Assembly (NCBI RefSeq): GCF_932294415.1
Contig: NC_065536.1
Location: 59,049,354-59,113,353, forward strand
Direction: 5' to 3'
Source: Quercus robur
Lineage: Eukaryota > Streptophyta > Magnoliopsida > Fagales > Fagaceae
Length of the DNA: 64,000 bases
Shown in pieces: positions 36,786 to 50,102 of this stretch. Within the stretch, counting starts at the first letter, position 1; each line of letters opens with the position of its first letter. The notes under the pieces are model-generated. The model had not been told where the DNA came from. It worked only from the letters and a program-made list of their open reading frames with translations, and did no database searches. A program made the translations under genes and the position numbers.

Positions 36786-38113
36786 ATTGAATTTTAAATA
36801 CACAATAACAAGTGGTAGTGAATTTTAATCTCCACCTTTTATTTAGTTGATGGGTAATGTGGTAGTTTCTCTTTAAAACAAAAGGAGATTTCTGTTAAAA
36901 AAATACTAGAGGTAAGCCAAACCCCTTTTTCATTTTCTTTCTGGACAAAATTTAGTTATAAAATTAGTTGTACCCTTAGCTACAACCTTACTCAATAAAA
37001 TAAACATTATTACATATTTTGATAATCTAACCATTGAATTGCATGTTTTTTACACTCTTAATACACATGTTAAATTTTATATTAATCGAATATTATATAC
37101 TATATGATCTATAAGTTTATATTTTATGCATAATTTTAAATTACAAAAACTAGCAATTTAGATAATTTATTGATGACATAGCTATTGATCTTTAATTTTC
37201 TAGAAATTTTGCAAGTATGGAGGATATAAGAAGAAGATGTAATCCAATAGTGGAATTCTCAAAATTCATTTTTAATAAAAAGATATTGAGTAAGGTTATA
37301 ACCTTAGGCTACAACCAATTTTGTAGCTACACTTTGTCATTTCTTTCTCCTTACATTTCCCTTATTAATTTTATTTTCCTCCCTCTTTCTTCTCTAGTCT
37401 CTAGACTCTCTACCCCAACAATGTGACTCCACACAATATATGATTACATTAAAAAAAGAAATAGAACATTTTTGGCTTTTGAACAAGTTTATTCACACAA
37501 CCTTCTATTATTATTATATTTCCCTCTCCTTAGCACCTTCGTAAATTTTTTGCTAGTGTTTATTTGGGTATTTTGTAGTTTCCGTCTTTATCAAAATACA
37601 CAGTTTTTAGTAGGTTTTTTTTTTTTTCTTTTTTCTTTTTTATGTTAAATATGTGACAAAAAAAAACTAGAATTTAAATTATTGAAAAAAAAAAAAAAAA
37701 AACTAACTCTGAGAATATTTTTTTATTTTATTTTAAATTTATGACAGAAAAAAACAAAAAGCTATCCGTCTTATACACAAAAGGCTATCCATCAGAGTTT
37801 CTGTTTAGATCAGAAGAAAATAAAATAAAGGGAAAAGAATATGACCCTTGCCGACATTACGATACAGACCTCAAATTTTGTTGTTATGTGAAGCTTTGAC
37901 ATGAACTTCAAAGGTTCTGGCTTGTTCTTGTCTTTAAGATTGACCAAGGCCAAGCACAGAGGGTGACCAGATACCTAACCAAGCACTATGTACCTCACTT
38001 CTGTCTCAATGCAAAAAACAAAGACACAGACGTGACACCTATTTGACGTGTACCTCAGCTTAAACCAAGCCCTTCCATATGCTGTTTTCTGTTTTCATTA
38101 TCTTTCTTTCTAA
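36786..38113. other. Intergenic, no gene seen
   Basis: AT-rich DNA with T and A runs (37617-37640, 37685-37700). A sequence about unaltered in both orientations, 'GTTGTAGC..AAGGTTATAACC' (36960-36990 and 37290-37330), suggests an old foldback element but borders cannot be set. Confidence 0.4.
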
Positions 38114-38471
38114 GAGCATTCACATCAGTCTATGAATACTCTTGCAAAATACATAATACAGCCCCTTTTATACATTTTGGCCAAAAAAACACCCACATCA
38201 GTGGGTGTAAAATTGTGCAAAATATACACCCGGCTGTGCAAATGAACAGTAACCGTGTAAATATACACGGTTACTATTCATGTATAAATGATTTTTTTAT
38301 TTTATTTTCTCTCTCCATCAAACTACTTCTCTCAATCATTACAAGCGCGCGCCAGAATAACCACCCTAGCACATAGTATTAACCAAAATCAACAAAAAAT
38401 TTTCCCAAAATCAACAAAAAATTAACCCAAACACATCCACACAAACAAATCAACACAAAGATACACTTGCT

Positions 38472-38512
<41 letters not shown>

Positions 38513-39113
38513 ACAGAGATACACAAACACACCCACACAAACAAACCCAAACGGACAAACAACAAAGAGAGATCGGTGCTTATCGGAACGTTCGGTGCTT
38601 GACTGGAATGACCGGAGCTCGTGGGTCTCACTTGATCGGAGCTCATGGGTATGGGTCTTGCCTGATCGGAGTTACTAACTGATCGGTGCTTGTGGATCGG
38701 AGAGATAGATCGGTGCTTGTGGAGCATGGATCGGCCAGTGAAGAAAGGATCTGAGTCACCGGAGCTTGGTTCGTGGATCGGCCGGTGAAGAAAGGATCTG
38801 GGTCGCCGGAGCTTGGTTCGCGGATCGGCCGGTCGTGGAGCTTAGTTCGTGGATTGCCGGAGCTTGGTTTTTGAGAGAGAGAGAGAGAGTGGTGATCTGT
38901 TCTGAAAAGAGAGAGAGAGAGAGCGCGTATATAGGTAAAGAAAGTTGAGATAAATAATAAAAAAAATGGAGAAGAATGAATATTTTATTGAAATATCTTG
39001 TAAAATAGATAAACTGATGTGGGTGTTTTATAAAAATGATAGTGTAAAATAGAAAGAATAGGTTTTTTCATGTAAAATAGACAGAAAATTTAGAAGAACT
39101 GATGTGAATGCTC
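38114..39113. mobile_element. Harbinger/Tourist-like non-autonomous element, 1.0 kb
   Basis: Terminal inverted repeats GAGCATTCACATCAGT and ACTGATGTGAATGCTC are perfect over 16 bases. The flanking trinucleotide TAA is duplicated (38111-38113 and 39114-39116). Subterminal sequence is also inverted (CACCCACATCAGT / ACTGATGTGGGTG). The interior contains a G+C-rich segment at 38570-38880 with repeated GATCGG..GCTTGTGGA and GCCGGAGCTTGGTTCG words, and an A run of 39 bases (38473-38511). There is no transposase. Confidence 0.85.
38473..38511 (+). repeat. Poly-A run of 39 bases
   Basis: A pure A homopolymer inside the element at 38114-39113. It gives false lysine-rich and phenylalanine-rich open frames on the two strands. 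Confidence 0.9.
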
Positions 39114-39252
39114 TAACCCCCTTTTTTTAGGGGGCCAAAATACAAAACACCCTTGACATTTGGGTAAGTTACAAAAACATTTTCAGAGATTTCAATTATC
39201 TCTTATAAATTTTTGAGAATTTTATATTTGTCAAATAGACTTATGAAATTAA

Positions 39253-39436
39253 GGCTGTGTTTGTTTCAGGTGTAAATGAAATCGGGAAAATATTTTACAC
39301 CCAGATGCGTGTTTGGGTGCGCATGTAAAATAAAGTTAAACTGAAAATCTTAAACTTTGATCGTAAAATAAGCCCTTTGACTCAGAAAATCATTTACACA
39401 TCTCATTTACCTTCAAATGATTTTTCGAACTGACAC

Positions 39437-39474
<38 letters not shown>

Positions 39475-40055
39475 AAAAGCACACAACTTCGGCAACAAAC
39501 CACCACCCCAACCCCGGATTGCACCGCCGAGATCACACCCTAGATCGCATTATCGAGATCGCGCCACTGCAACCCTTTAGATCAAACTCTTGTCGTCTCA
39601 ATCTCATCGCCGCTTGAAGCCTGCTGCCACTTGACCGGTCTCGTCGTCCATGACCCACCCATGACCAATCTCTCTCTTTCACGATCTGCCTCTCTCTCTC
39701 TCTCAATTTTCAATCACTCTCTCTTCCTCCCTCTCTTAGTTTGATCGAATTTTTTAGTTTAACGAATGGTTTTGTTTTGATTTTTGTTTCTTTAAGTTTA
39801 TATATTGAAATTTTCTATTATAAAATTTGTTTGGAAGTTGAGAAAATTGCTGAAAAAATGTGAGAAACTAGTAGAAAAATAGCATTTTTAGAATGCAACC
39901 AAACACCTGAAAACATATTCCAAAACAATTTTTATAATGCAGCCAATCACTTGAAAATATTTTTCTTTCCCAAAAATATATTTCACTTGAAAATATTTTT
40001 CTTTCCCAAAAATATATTTCACCTGAAAATATTTTACATGTTGTCAAACACAGCC
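39253..40055. mobile_element. Harbinger/Tourist-like non-autonomous element, 0.8 kb
   Basis: Ends GGCTGTGTTTG and CAAACACAGCC are perfect inverted repeats, flanked by TAA on both sides (39250-39252 and 40056-40058). Subterminal parts pair too (AAAATATTTTACA / TGTAAAATATTTT). A 36-base block CACTTGAAAATATTTTTC.. is repeated directly at 39949 and 39985. A (GA)n run lies at 39439-39472 and a CT-rich tract at 39660-39740. No transposase is present. Confidence 0.85.
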
Positions 40056-42498
40056 TAACTTCCGTTAGTTCTTAAGAACAATTTTTTTTTTTTTTTTTTT
40101 TTTTTACTATCACGTAATTATATTAGGAAGACTTGCTAAGTGATTTGTGACACTGGTCACACGACTTTTCTGTTCATAAGAGTTAACGGATATTACTCCT
40201 AATGATTAATTTGACAGATGTGGAAACTTTAAAGAATTATAAGAAAGAATTGAAACTTCTAAGTGTGTTTTTGCATCTGACCAAAACCTCATGAGGTATT
40301 TTTTCAGGTAGACGTTATTTTTTAAATAAAATGACGTCATGTACTATTTATTGATAAAACTAAAAAAATGGCAATCCATAAAGACACAAGGCAAAAGACT
40401 TTGGAATTCTGTTTTGCATGGTATTTCTTATGAAAACTAGGGTCCAAGGAAGTGGGCAATGCAACAGTCTTAGTTTTGGACTGTAAAATGTACCTTAACT
40501 GTTCTGGAAAGCGAGCTGTTTGTGTTTGAGGATTCCTTGTTGTAAGTTGTAACGTTTCTCTTATAGTAATGAAATGCTCCTTGTTTTAGGTGAAGGAAAA
40601 GTAAAAAAAAAAAAAAAAAAACACCAGGAATCCAAATAAGGAAAAAAAAAATTAAAAATTGAAGGAAATTTTAAATGAAAATGAAGCCAAGTATTATCGA
40701 GGAGTTAAAGCAGAACCCATTCTCTATCCAATCAGTACATGATGTGGCCCAATGTAGGTGCCTTTGGTTATCTTATGGTTACACTAAGCACTTCAACCTC
40801 ACACAACTTGTATGTCATTTTACAACCTACTTTGGCTGTGCTTTTATGACTTCTATTTCACATATTAATGTGCAAAACCGATTCAAATGTGCACAAAACA
40901 TGTGACCCAATACTAATCTTTGGACAGAGGGAACTTCCACAACCTCACCAACAAGAGAGTTCCATTTAATTAGATGGAATTTTCTCTTTTGTTCCATTGA
41001 TCCCGAGAAGAAGTTTTTATTTATTTTGTCTAATTCTGAGCAAATTTGAGTAGGAAACTGCAGCAGTAACCAATTTTATTTTATTATATTATTTTTTAAT
41101 GAATCAGCAAAAATTTTATTGACACTAAAAAGCCAAGATACAAGGCACAAACCAAGGCATGTCTCTACAAAAGGCACATGGACATGGTGACAGAGTCACA
41201 GATCAGCAAACAACACCCAATCTAAGACCAACCCCGCACTAAGGACAGTAAGAACAAACACAAGCCAATCAAACTGCAAATACAAAAAGACATTGAAACC
41301 AACAAGGGCCGACAACTGGTTTGCGGTAGATCTTCAGTCACAGCAACTCCAGCTAATTGAGTGCAAAATTAAATGCTGCTCTTAGTAGGATAGTGTACTT
41401 TATCCCCCAATCATTGCAGTAACCGTATTTGTTGAGGTTGATGCGTCCCACAGGTGATAATAAATTTGATTACCAACCAGCTAATTGTTGGTAGTTGCCT
41501 AGTTGGTACCCTCTCAACTATGAAATCAAAAGCCCTGTGCCCCCTATCAGCATTTAAAATGAAACTTCCCTTCAGCAATTCTCTTTAAACAACCGACACC
41601 ATAAGAAAGACTCAAAAGTTAGAACTAATGGTCTAATTTTGAATTTTGATAGATACAGGAGAGTAACCAGGTGTGCCAGTCCATGGGATAGACTTGGAGC
41701 AAAGTTGAAGTTGACGGAGGTACCAATGTAAGTCTTGCATTATAAGACAGGATTTATTATCTTGTTTAATGGTTGCACGCAACACCTCTTTCACATGGGC
41801 GTGGACCTGACCCTATGTGAGGGGATGTTGTATACGATTGTTACACAAGACACCACCTTGTAAGACAAGGTATTGATTTGAATGATGGGGCATGCAAATT
41901 TTCTACTCATGTTTCAGGATCTACAGTTTATATAGAGAACAAGAAAATGGCGTATGAGAATGACAGTTCGACAAAATAAATTTCTTTACAAGCTTGTGCT
42001 TGAAGAAGGTTAAGAGAACAGCATGTGTTAGTCCCCTGGAACTTCAATAAATAGTGTATTTGTGTTTACTTGTAAATCAGAGGTGGGGTATTCAAGAAAG
42101 AAAATAGTCACAGACAAAGCCTTCTCTGTGATAATTAACACGTGTAGAACTGGCAAGTACACATAATCTTTGGCACATAACATTATAAATTTATAACTGT
42201 GTCTGTGTGATAGGAACAAAACATTCAATATTGAATCTTTTCTTTTTTTTTTTTATAGGTATTCATTGTTGGATCTTTCTCATAAAGGATCTACCAAATT
42301 GGCAGTTGGAATGCAATTGTTTGGACATTTTTTTCCTTGATAGTTTGATAGTTGGGGGAGGGGAACTTGAACTTGGACATCTCCATCAGAGACACCAAAA
42401 AATGCTAGTTGAGCAACAAGTCTCGTTGGAATGCAATTGTTAATATCAGATAACACTATTCATTTCACAGAAAACATAGAACACAACTTACAAAATGG
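40056..42498. other. Downstream flank of BLOS1, no gene seen
   Basis: T run at 40082-40106 and A run at 40602-40621. The segment 41095-41350 (ending in AGCAAAAATTTTATTGACAC on the left) reads on the minus strand like the 3' part of a non-LTR or LTR element but no protein is left. 41640-41900 contains repeated AAGTCTTGCATTATAAGACA-like words of unknown origin. Confidence 0.35.
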
Positions 42499-43157
42499 TC
42501 ATGCTTGGTGAATGTTTTGGATAGCAGCGGTGATGCTTTTACAATCAAATTCCATGGTCTTCATCCAGTTCTCAAAGTCTCCAATTTCCTATAACACAAA
42601 CCTCACACCAACATTAAGACAAGCAAATTGACAACAATTTAGAAACAAGAACGAACAGATATAAAAAAGATGAATAAGCAGACCTTGACAGCGGTGTTTA
42701 TAGCACGTGTTGCGGTGAGCCATTGATTGGTCTGCTTCATGAAGCGGGCAATCGTGACTGCTAATGCTCGAATTTCATGCTCAATTCGCTTCTCGTTGAT
42801 AAAGGATTCCTGCACTCCACTGTTCACAGCATCCACCAACAGATCTGAAACTCGCACTGCATTTTGAATCGCATCTTTCTTCGCTCTCTCTGTGTACATA
42901 CCCAATTAAGATAAGCTCACAATATATATATATATAAATTTTTTTTTTTTGATAAGTACAAAAAAAACATATATATTTTTGGACTGACCAGCTTGGTCAC
43001 GGAGTCTGAGAGAGGTGTGGTGATGGTCATGCATTATTTGGAGCAAAGCAGCTTCAAGACCTCCTGGGTCTGCATGTTGTGCATCAAAGGAGAAAGAGGA
43101 GGACGGAGACGATGACGGCACACGCCCACGTGCCAGTGGAAGTTGTGGGGAGTACAT
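42499..43157 (-). CDS. BLOS1: BLOC-1 subunit 1 (BLOS1 / GCN5L1 family)
   Basis: Three minus-strand exons join to 154 codons plus TGA: 42989-43157, 42684-42889 and 42499-42588, with GT-AG introns and matching phases. The protein belongs to the BLOC-1 complex, which in plants acts in endosome-to-vacuole sorting. After a Ser/Pro-rich start of about 30 residues comes GGLEAALLQIMHDHHH, then the long helix RAKKDAIQNAVRVSDLL, INEKRIEHEIRALAVTIARF, and the end GDFENWMKTMEFDCKSI and AAIQNIHQA. The helical region is the GCN5L1 domain that forms the complex's coiled-coil bundle. The first ATG in the exon is used (MYSPQL); the conserved part starts at about residue 30, so a slightly shorter product is possible but no nearer Met precedes the conserved part. 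Confidence 0.94.
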
Positions 43158-44240
43158 GCCCCAGCCAACAGAAAAATCTCCTTCCTTGGTGCCACCAAAA
43201 ATTATTACTTCACCATGAAAACACTAAAGTGAATCACGATTTATTTTTGGTCATGTTTTTTGAACTACGCAAATATGAGATTATGGATTCAATAGTAAGT
43301 AACATCTAATAACCGTGATATTTGACATGTGTGTTAAAAATAAAGGGAATATATAATCTAGCGGTAAAAATTTTAAAATATTAATCCAATATAAGGTTAC
43401 TATTGAGTACTAACATTAATAGAGGATTACAACTGTAATTTAGGCTAGTTTTTCAAAAGTGACTTTATCATGATTGTCCGGATTGGGATCTTACACAAGA
43501 TCGGTGAGAGGTTCCTGTGGATCAGTGATGCAACCATGGAAGAATTTGCAACTTTGCATGTGAAGTCCAATTGATGTGAAAGTTGTGTGGTTTTAAAGGT
43601 GTATGAGTCTTTTAGGGTCAAAACAGTTTTTCATTTGGATTTTTTATTTTCTCAGCTATGATCAATTTTATATTCAGGGGAAAATCTATAATTTCTGCAA
43701 TTCTTGCGACTTAAGGGTATTTTGGTAATCTATTTGAGTCTAGAATCTTCTAGGAGATCCTAGGTATGTTAAGTATTATTTTCTTTGGGTCCAAGTTAGT
43801 ATTTTATTAGGTTTTAGTAGGAGTCCTAATACTACATATACCAGGAAGAGTCTTTATGTATATTTGTGCTCAATGTATTCAAAAGAGATGGGAGTTGATT
43901 AATAGAATTTATTGACTATTTTGAGCATTGAGGCACATTGGCCTTTGTAGGTTCTCTTCTCTCTTTCTCTTCTTCTTGTCTTTCTTAAGGTACTGTTCAT
44001 ACAGCCCCTAAACACCCAAAAAAATCTCTTTTTTTCTTCTTCCTTATAATCTCAAATCAAGCCCTTTCTTTTATTAATCAAAACCCTAAATTCCTACATA
44101 CTTTCTTCTACCAAATAGCCATCAAATAACTCATCAAACCACCTTTAACCCTTTCTTCAAAAACTCTAAATCTATTTCCACAAATTCTCCTAAACCTTAA
44201 CCTACCACAATCACTCGTAGACTAATTCCCAATTTGTCCC
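43158..44240. other. BLOS1 upstream region and intergenic DNA
   Basis: 43158-43300 should hold the BLOS1 5' UTR and promoter; no TATA box can be fixed. 43550-43990 ends in a pyrimidine-rich tract after TTGAGCATTGAGGCACATTG, as in the 3' part of an LTR, but no second end could be found. No gene is visible. Confidence 0.4.
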
Positions 44241-44514
44241 AAGTCAATCTAATCGTAGGATCATATTAAGAATCGTAAAATTCTACTTTATATATATATA
44301 TAGAAAAAATACTAGCAATCATAATTCATAATATATGTTATAGAATCATTGGGAAAAAGTAAATTTTGATAGAAATCAAGTCAATCTAATCGTAGGATCA
44401 TATTAAGAATCGTAAAATTCTACTTTATATATATATATAGAAAAAATACTAGCAATCATAATTCATAATATATGTTATAGAATCATTGGGAAAAAGTAAA
44501 TTTTGATAGAAATT
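44241..44514 (+). repeat. Recent perfect tandem duplication, 137-bp unit
   Basis: The 137 bases at 44241-44377 are repeated at 44378-44514 with no difference that I can see except at the last bases. The unit starts AAGTCAATCTAATCG and contains a TA run and ATTGGGAAAAAG. The identity points to a very recent event or an assembly artefact. Confidence 0.9.
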
Positions 44515-44758
44515 ACTTATATATAAGGCAATAACTACAAGTACCAAATTATACAAATACATGAATAAGTGAAAATTTTCAAACTTCAAAGTGACAAGAT
44601 TTATTTCCCCTCAAAGGAAAGATTTTCATTAAGAAAAATAAAACAGTACAGAGACCAGATCAGAAACCAACCTAGAAGCAAAAAACTAACCCAATACATG
44701 AACCATAGGAAAAACAACCCAGAGACAGAAACAGAAGCAGAAAAGAAAACTCAATCCT

Positions 44759-44977
44759 TTAACATCCAATCTCGAAGCCCCATTTAGACCCAGCTGATTC
44801 ACAAGAGTTGAGGGGAATTGGGAAGCCACAAGTGGACCTTTGAGAACTGGCATTCAACAGTCCATTTCCCCAACAAGTAAGCAGCCTTGTTAAAGCACCT
44901 CCTAACCCAGAAAATCTAATCCAATCACCGCTCCTAGAAGCCGCCGCAAGCTCTCTAGAGTATTGGCTTATTTGCAA
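44759..44977 (-). other. Unrecognised small open frame
   Basis: A 72-codon frame on the minus strand (MQISQYSRELAAASR..) with normal amino-acid composition, unlike the low-complexity frames around it. It is next to the compound hAT element and has no visible introns or promoter. I do not recognise a family. It might be a captured exon or a chance frame. Confidence 0.2.
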
Positions 44978-46344
44978 AATATCCCAATTGGGAATGGTAG
45001 AAGGATTTTAAAGGACAAGTAAATATCCCAAACTTTTTCCAAGTTACAAGTTCTAACACCACAAACTTACATAAGATCCCAAACTTATTCCTAAATAAAA
45101 TTTCCAAAATTTTTTTTTATACTGTAAAACATCCCATAAAGCTACAGAGTATATTAACATAGCCAAATACAAGTACAAAAATGAGTTTGAATTGCTTAAA
45201 TTAGATTTTCATATACATGATGACTGAATGTAACAAAAACCCATTTCCTAAAAAACAAGTACAAGTTGTTAAAAAAACTCCAAAACCCATTTTTAATTTC
45301 TCATGCAAAATGATCACCAAACCAGGGCCGGCCCTTCCCTTAGGCGAGTTAGGCAATTGCCTAAGGCCCCCAAAATATTAGAAAAGAACAGGTGTAGAGG
45401 AAAAAAATTTAGTTTCAAATGAATTACAAAAATAATCTGGCACATCCTTTTAACCAAAAAAACAAAAATTTTGGTAAATCCTATTAAACATTGGTTCTAT
45501 ACAAAATCATTGACCAGATAAACTACAAATCCGGTCTAAGAGATTAACCACAAATCAAAACAAATAAATCCACTCAAAACCCTAAAAATTTTACCTTTCT
45601 CTCTAGTCTCTGCTCTCCGCCTCTCTCTAGTCTCCAGTCTCCACTGTTCAGTCTGTTCTCATCTCAGCCTCTCTCTGATACTCTGCCCTCCGCCTCTCTC
45701 AAGTCTCAACTCCTCACCTCACCGTATCAGGTTCTGAGGTTCAGGAATCAGGTATAAAATTATAAATATTTGGGCCATTTTTTTTGTTAAGAACTTAAGA
45801 TTACTTTGTTTATTCGGCTGGTTTTGTAACTTTGTTTATCACTTATCAGTTTATCATTATGGTTGCCTGGACCCTCCCTGGACTAGGCGTTAAGTTTGGG
45901 CCTTCAAGTTTTTTTTTTTTTTTTTTTGGATGGGTCTCAGTAATAAGTATTGTGTCAGTGTTATGGCTGTGCTTAAATTTTTGTTATGCTTGTGCTTAAT
46001 TTTTTTTTAGTAAACTACATATATGGTCCATATCCTTTACACCATATTTCAATTTGGTCCTTAACTTTTTAATTGTGTTAATTTGGTCCCTAACCTTTTA
46101 GTGTCGTGTCAATTTAATCCATGTTGTTATATCTTGGATGAAAATTAACGACATGACGAACGATCAAAATAAAATTTCAGTGCATTGTTACATTAACAAA
46201 AGCTAATTTTTTATTTTGGCCATTAGAAGTGTCATCAATTTTCTTCTAAAAAATGATTGCTAGGACTAAATTGACACGGTATTGAAAGGTTAAGGACCAA
46301 ATTGACACAATTGAAAGGTTAGGGATCAAATTGAAATATGATAT

Positions 46345-47097
46345 TGTAGGGACACGATTCTCAAGCGGTCCAACGATGACGTTGGGCTCGCACGTGATGG
46401 ATCCCTCACAATAAATTTTGTAGAGAGTGGGCTTGAAAGGCTGGAGTTGGGTCACGGGACGTTAGTACAGGCCGGACATTAGATAAACTTAGACTGGAAA
46501 AGGCTTTAGTCCGGTTATCTAAGCCCATTAACTTTACAAATTGAGGGATTGGGCTCCTCGGATCCTGTCCGAGGAGCACTAGTATTTTTCTCCGGTTACC
46601 CGTCGATGGGTTTTCCATGGTAGAGCGCATATACTATCCGGGCGTTCTCATTCCTGGAGTATTTTCCAGGGAGTGAGATGGGGGATCTCTTCCTTATTAG
46701 TTTACCTTTCCTTTTATACTAGCCTACGCTTGTTGTCCCCCGTCCACGTGTAGGGTCGATCTTTCCAGGACAGAGATTTGTCCCATCAGTCTAATCCCGA
46801 AATTGTGGGAGATGGTCAATAAAGCCTAAGAATCCGGCTCTGTTAGGTGCGGTGTCATGTCAATGAAGGGTATTAAGGACTATTTCCCTGAGATATTTTC
46901 TGATCTTTTAAGTTTGCTTGTATTCCACTTTCGTTAATGGGATTCTGGGTCTTCCGAGGACTGAGCGGTCCTCGGACGTATCTTCGGGCCACTTCGGGCT
47001 TCCTATTTTTGGACTTGGGCCCTGGCCTCCTTTAGTTTGGGGCCTGTGGATTCCCTATAAGCGAGTGAGCCGGGCCCATAAACTATTAGGCCCCACA
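46345..47097 (-). repeat. 3' LTR (left) of the coding-less element
   Basis: 753 bp, from TGTAGGGACACGATTCTC to GGCCCCACA in plus orientation. On the element's own strand it follows a purine-rich tract (47098-47112, GGTTTTGAGGGGCTAT). Differences from the right LTR include GTAGAGCGC against GTGGAGCAC near 46622 and TCGTTAATGGG against TCATCAATGAG near 46930. Confidence 0.92.
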
Positions 47098-48511
47098 ATA
47101 GCCCCTCAAAACCCTGCTGTCCAACGTCTTGGTTGGAAAGGTGGGTTTTGGTAATACCGAGCCTTAACTGCGGCTCATTTAATTCGGCCCTTGATCAACG
47201 TTGGCGACTCTTCACCTCCACGAGGAATGCGCCGGTCTACAAGATATTTCCCTCGATTTACGCGTGATGCGCTTATTCCGTTTAGTTATCCGTAGCACGC
47301 CTTTAATATCTTTCTTTTACGAGACCTCCCCAATCTAACGGTTACTGATAGCGTGGGGGAATGAAACGGATGCACATTTATTCGCAGATTTCCTTGGGGA
47401 TCAAAACGTGTTACGCACCCTCGTCTTACTCCCCTATATAAAGAGAGAAGACAAAAGGTGATTCTCTCATATCTGAATCCCTCAGGCCCTTCTCATAGTT
47501 CACTTCTTCCGTCTGGTTATTCCTTATCCAATAATACATTCTCCATAATAGTCAGCCATGAATAAATCCTTCCTTTCTCAGAAACGCCATGTCCTAACAA
47601 AACTTGAGATGGCTCGGTCAGGGCAAGGATGGCGGAGACTCAAAATTTGCCTCCCCATTCTTTTAGCCAAAATCCGAAGCAGGGACTCGTCACACCTCAC
47701 TTCCGGTGTGACTGAGTCGAAAACCTCCCTTGTCATCTCCATCCGCTCTCTCATGAGCATACCTAATATGGCTCCCATTCTCCCTCTTTTGCTCCTTTTA
47801 CTTTCTTTTCATTGCTTCCCTCTTCTTCTCCTCCTTCCTACTCATGTCCTCCATCTTCTTTTTCCCTTACTTTCTTCAGCGACAAGAGTTTGCTGAAGTG
47901 CTTCCATGTGTTCCAATTCTTCTTCCTTCTCCTTCTTCTCTGTAAAAGGTTCTTATCCTGATATGAGCAGTACTGAGGCAAAGATTTCAGAGAGACTTTG
48001 AAGGCGATTTCAGAAGACACCTGGCGGTTTGCTTATCTGTATTACGGATGTTATTACTGCTTCGGCAGTTCATTTTTGTATAGGCTTGTGTAAACCCTTC
48101 CTTGTACGTTGTAATAATAATTTTTTATATTAATAAAAGTTACTGTTATTCTATTTCGCATGTTCTGTTTATATGTTTTAATAAATTTGCAAGTTCTGCT
48201 CGGCACAGTAGTATAGCATTTGAACCAATGACAACTAAGGCCAAAATACTTGCTAATGAAAAGACGCCACAATAACTTTAACAAAATTATTATTCGACAT
48301 AACAATCCGACCAGTGAGGAACGAGACTTACCTTAACATTAGTCGCGATGGGGACTAAGTGCTTGATAAGGTGTAAGAAGTAATTATCCGAGGACATGTC
48401 ACCCTTTCAATGAGCAATTTCCTTAGGCTAACGATCATCGGTTCGTTACGCCATATTCTTAACACGCTGGCCTTAACCTTTTCCAGTATTTAAGCCGAGA
48501 AACTTCTCCAT

Positions 48512-48836
48512 CCGAGTAGTTGATTTCCCAAAAGGCCTGAGTCCGAGGATTTCGCACAGCCAGGGTTTTGCTTAGGACTTATACTTTTTCTTTTAGGTGC
48601 TCGGTTTCCCCATAGGCTTGAGTCCGAGGGCCATGCAAGTCCTAGGTTCTGTCCAAGACTTATAAGATATCTTTTTTATGTTCTTGGTTTCCCTCTAGGC
48701 TTGAGTCCGAGGACCATGCAAGTCCTAGGTTCTGTCCAAGACTTATAAGATATCTTTTTCGTACTTGGTTTTCCCATAGGCTTGAGTCCGAGGACCATGC
48801 AAGTCCTAGGTTCTGTCCAAGACTCTTTGAGTTCAG
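48512..48836 (-). repeat. Short tandem array of the GGCTTGAGTCCGAGG unit
   Basis: About three to four diverged copies of a unit with GCTTGAGTCCGAGG and CATGCAAGTCCTAGGTTCTG (near 48605, 48697 and 48778, with a poorer one near 48535). The unit is related to that of the large array at 50103-51186 but has AAGTCCTAGG where that array has AATGCCTTGG. Confidence 0.85.
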
Positions 48837-50102
48837 ATTCTCCCTTTCATAAAGCATTTCCCAAGGCGCCGAGCAGGGGTTGTCCTCGGCCATGGCCATT
48901 GCTCGGCGTGGGCCACAGTACCTGGGCCCTTACGCAAAGCGGGCCCAGGGCCACGAATCCACTTAGCCCATGAATTAAGAGATATTTCTGCAACTTCTGG
49001 CCACGTGGTACTCTCTGATGTCACAGTGACCGAGGTGCGCCTTTACGAGGCTCTTTAATCTTGTGGTTGCAGTGGATGTTGGAAGTTGAGCCAGAACTGT
49101 TTCGTCTGTAGCGTTCCTTGGGACGCCGCGTGAGTTGACTGCCATCACCTTGTCTTTTCAAATAAATGGGAGGGAGAGAAAGTTGCTTTATATACGCACA
49201 AATCCTTCAGATTTTCTCCCACATCACAGCTTCCATATCCGGAGCTCCACTCCCTTAGCATAACATGTTTAAGGCCAGGGTTGGGAAGAAAAAACTTTCT
49301 CCGCCGCAGATGCACCCTGCCTTCATGAGACTCAGAATAGTACGGTATGGGCACAGGAAGCTTAAGTTCAGGAGAATACTTCATTTCGACCGAGGGGGAA
49401 AGGAATCTTTCCCTCTTTTAGTCAAAATCCGAAGCAGGTTCTGTCCATGCCAGAATTTTGGTGTGGCAGAAGAAAGATTTTCCGCCATCAGCGCCTCTGC
49501 TTTGCGGCAGGCGTATATTTAGAGAAAGCCCCTCAACCTCCAACTCCCTGCACCTTTCCTTCAACGGTGTCAGGCTCAAGTTGGGTCTCTTTAGCTGTTT
49601 GAGTTGTGGGCATGTGAAAGCATTGCGGAAGAACAAGGTCTGGGGGCTGTAGCCAACCTCTCCTCTGACCTACTCCCTCAGCTTCATTTTATTCTCTTGT
49701 ATCTTCCTTTCTTTTCGGTTATGTAATGAGCTTTGATGCAAACTGATTTCAGCTTTTTATTGTAGGTTGTACTATTTCTTTGTTTTAGTGATAATAGAAA
49801 TTTCTTCACTTGTTTTGGATACTGTTCCTTTGACTACACTACTTTGTGAGTGAGTGTGCCCCATGCGTGTGTTTCTTTCAGAATATTTAGAGCACAATAG
49901 CTTGAAACATAATCTAACTAACTCCAGTTTATCAATGCTACCAGGCATTATATCGATAATTCATAGTAAATCAAACTTAGGAAACTAACCGGGATAACAG
50001 TCGAACACTCTGTGATAAGCGCGTGAACACCGTCCAAGGCCGATAATCTCTAAATAATCCATCCGAGCAATCGGCTGGGAAGTAGGGGATTCCGATGGTG
50101 CT

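Noticed and set aside
38467..38727. Poly-Lys and poly-Phe frames
   Set aside because: They are caused by the 39-base A run inside a Harbinger-like element.
47558..47896. 112-codon frame in the coding-less LTR element as a possible Gag
   Set aside because: It is on the strand opposite to the element's own orientation, ends in a Leu-rich CT tract and has no Gag motif.
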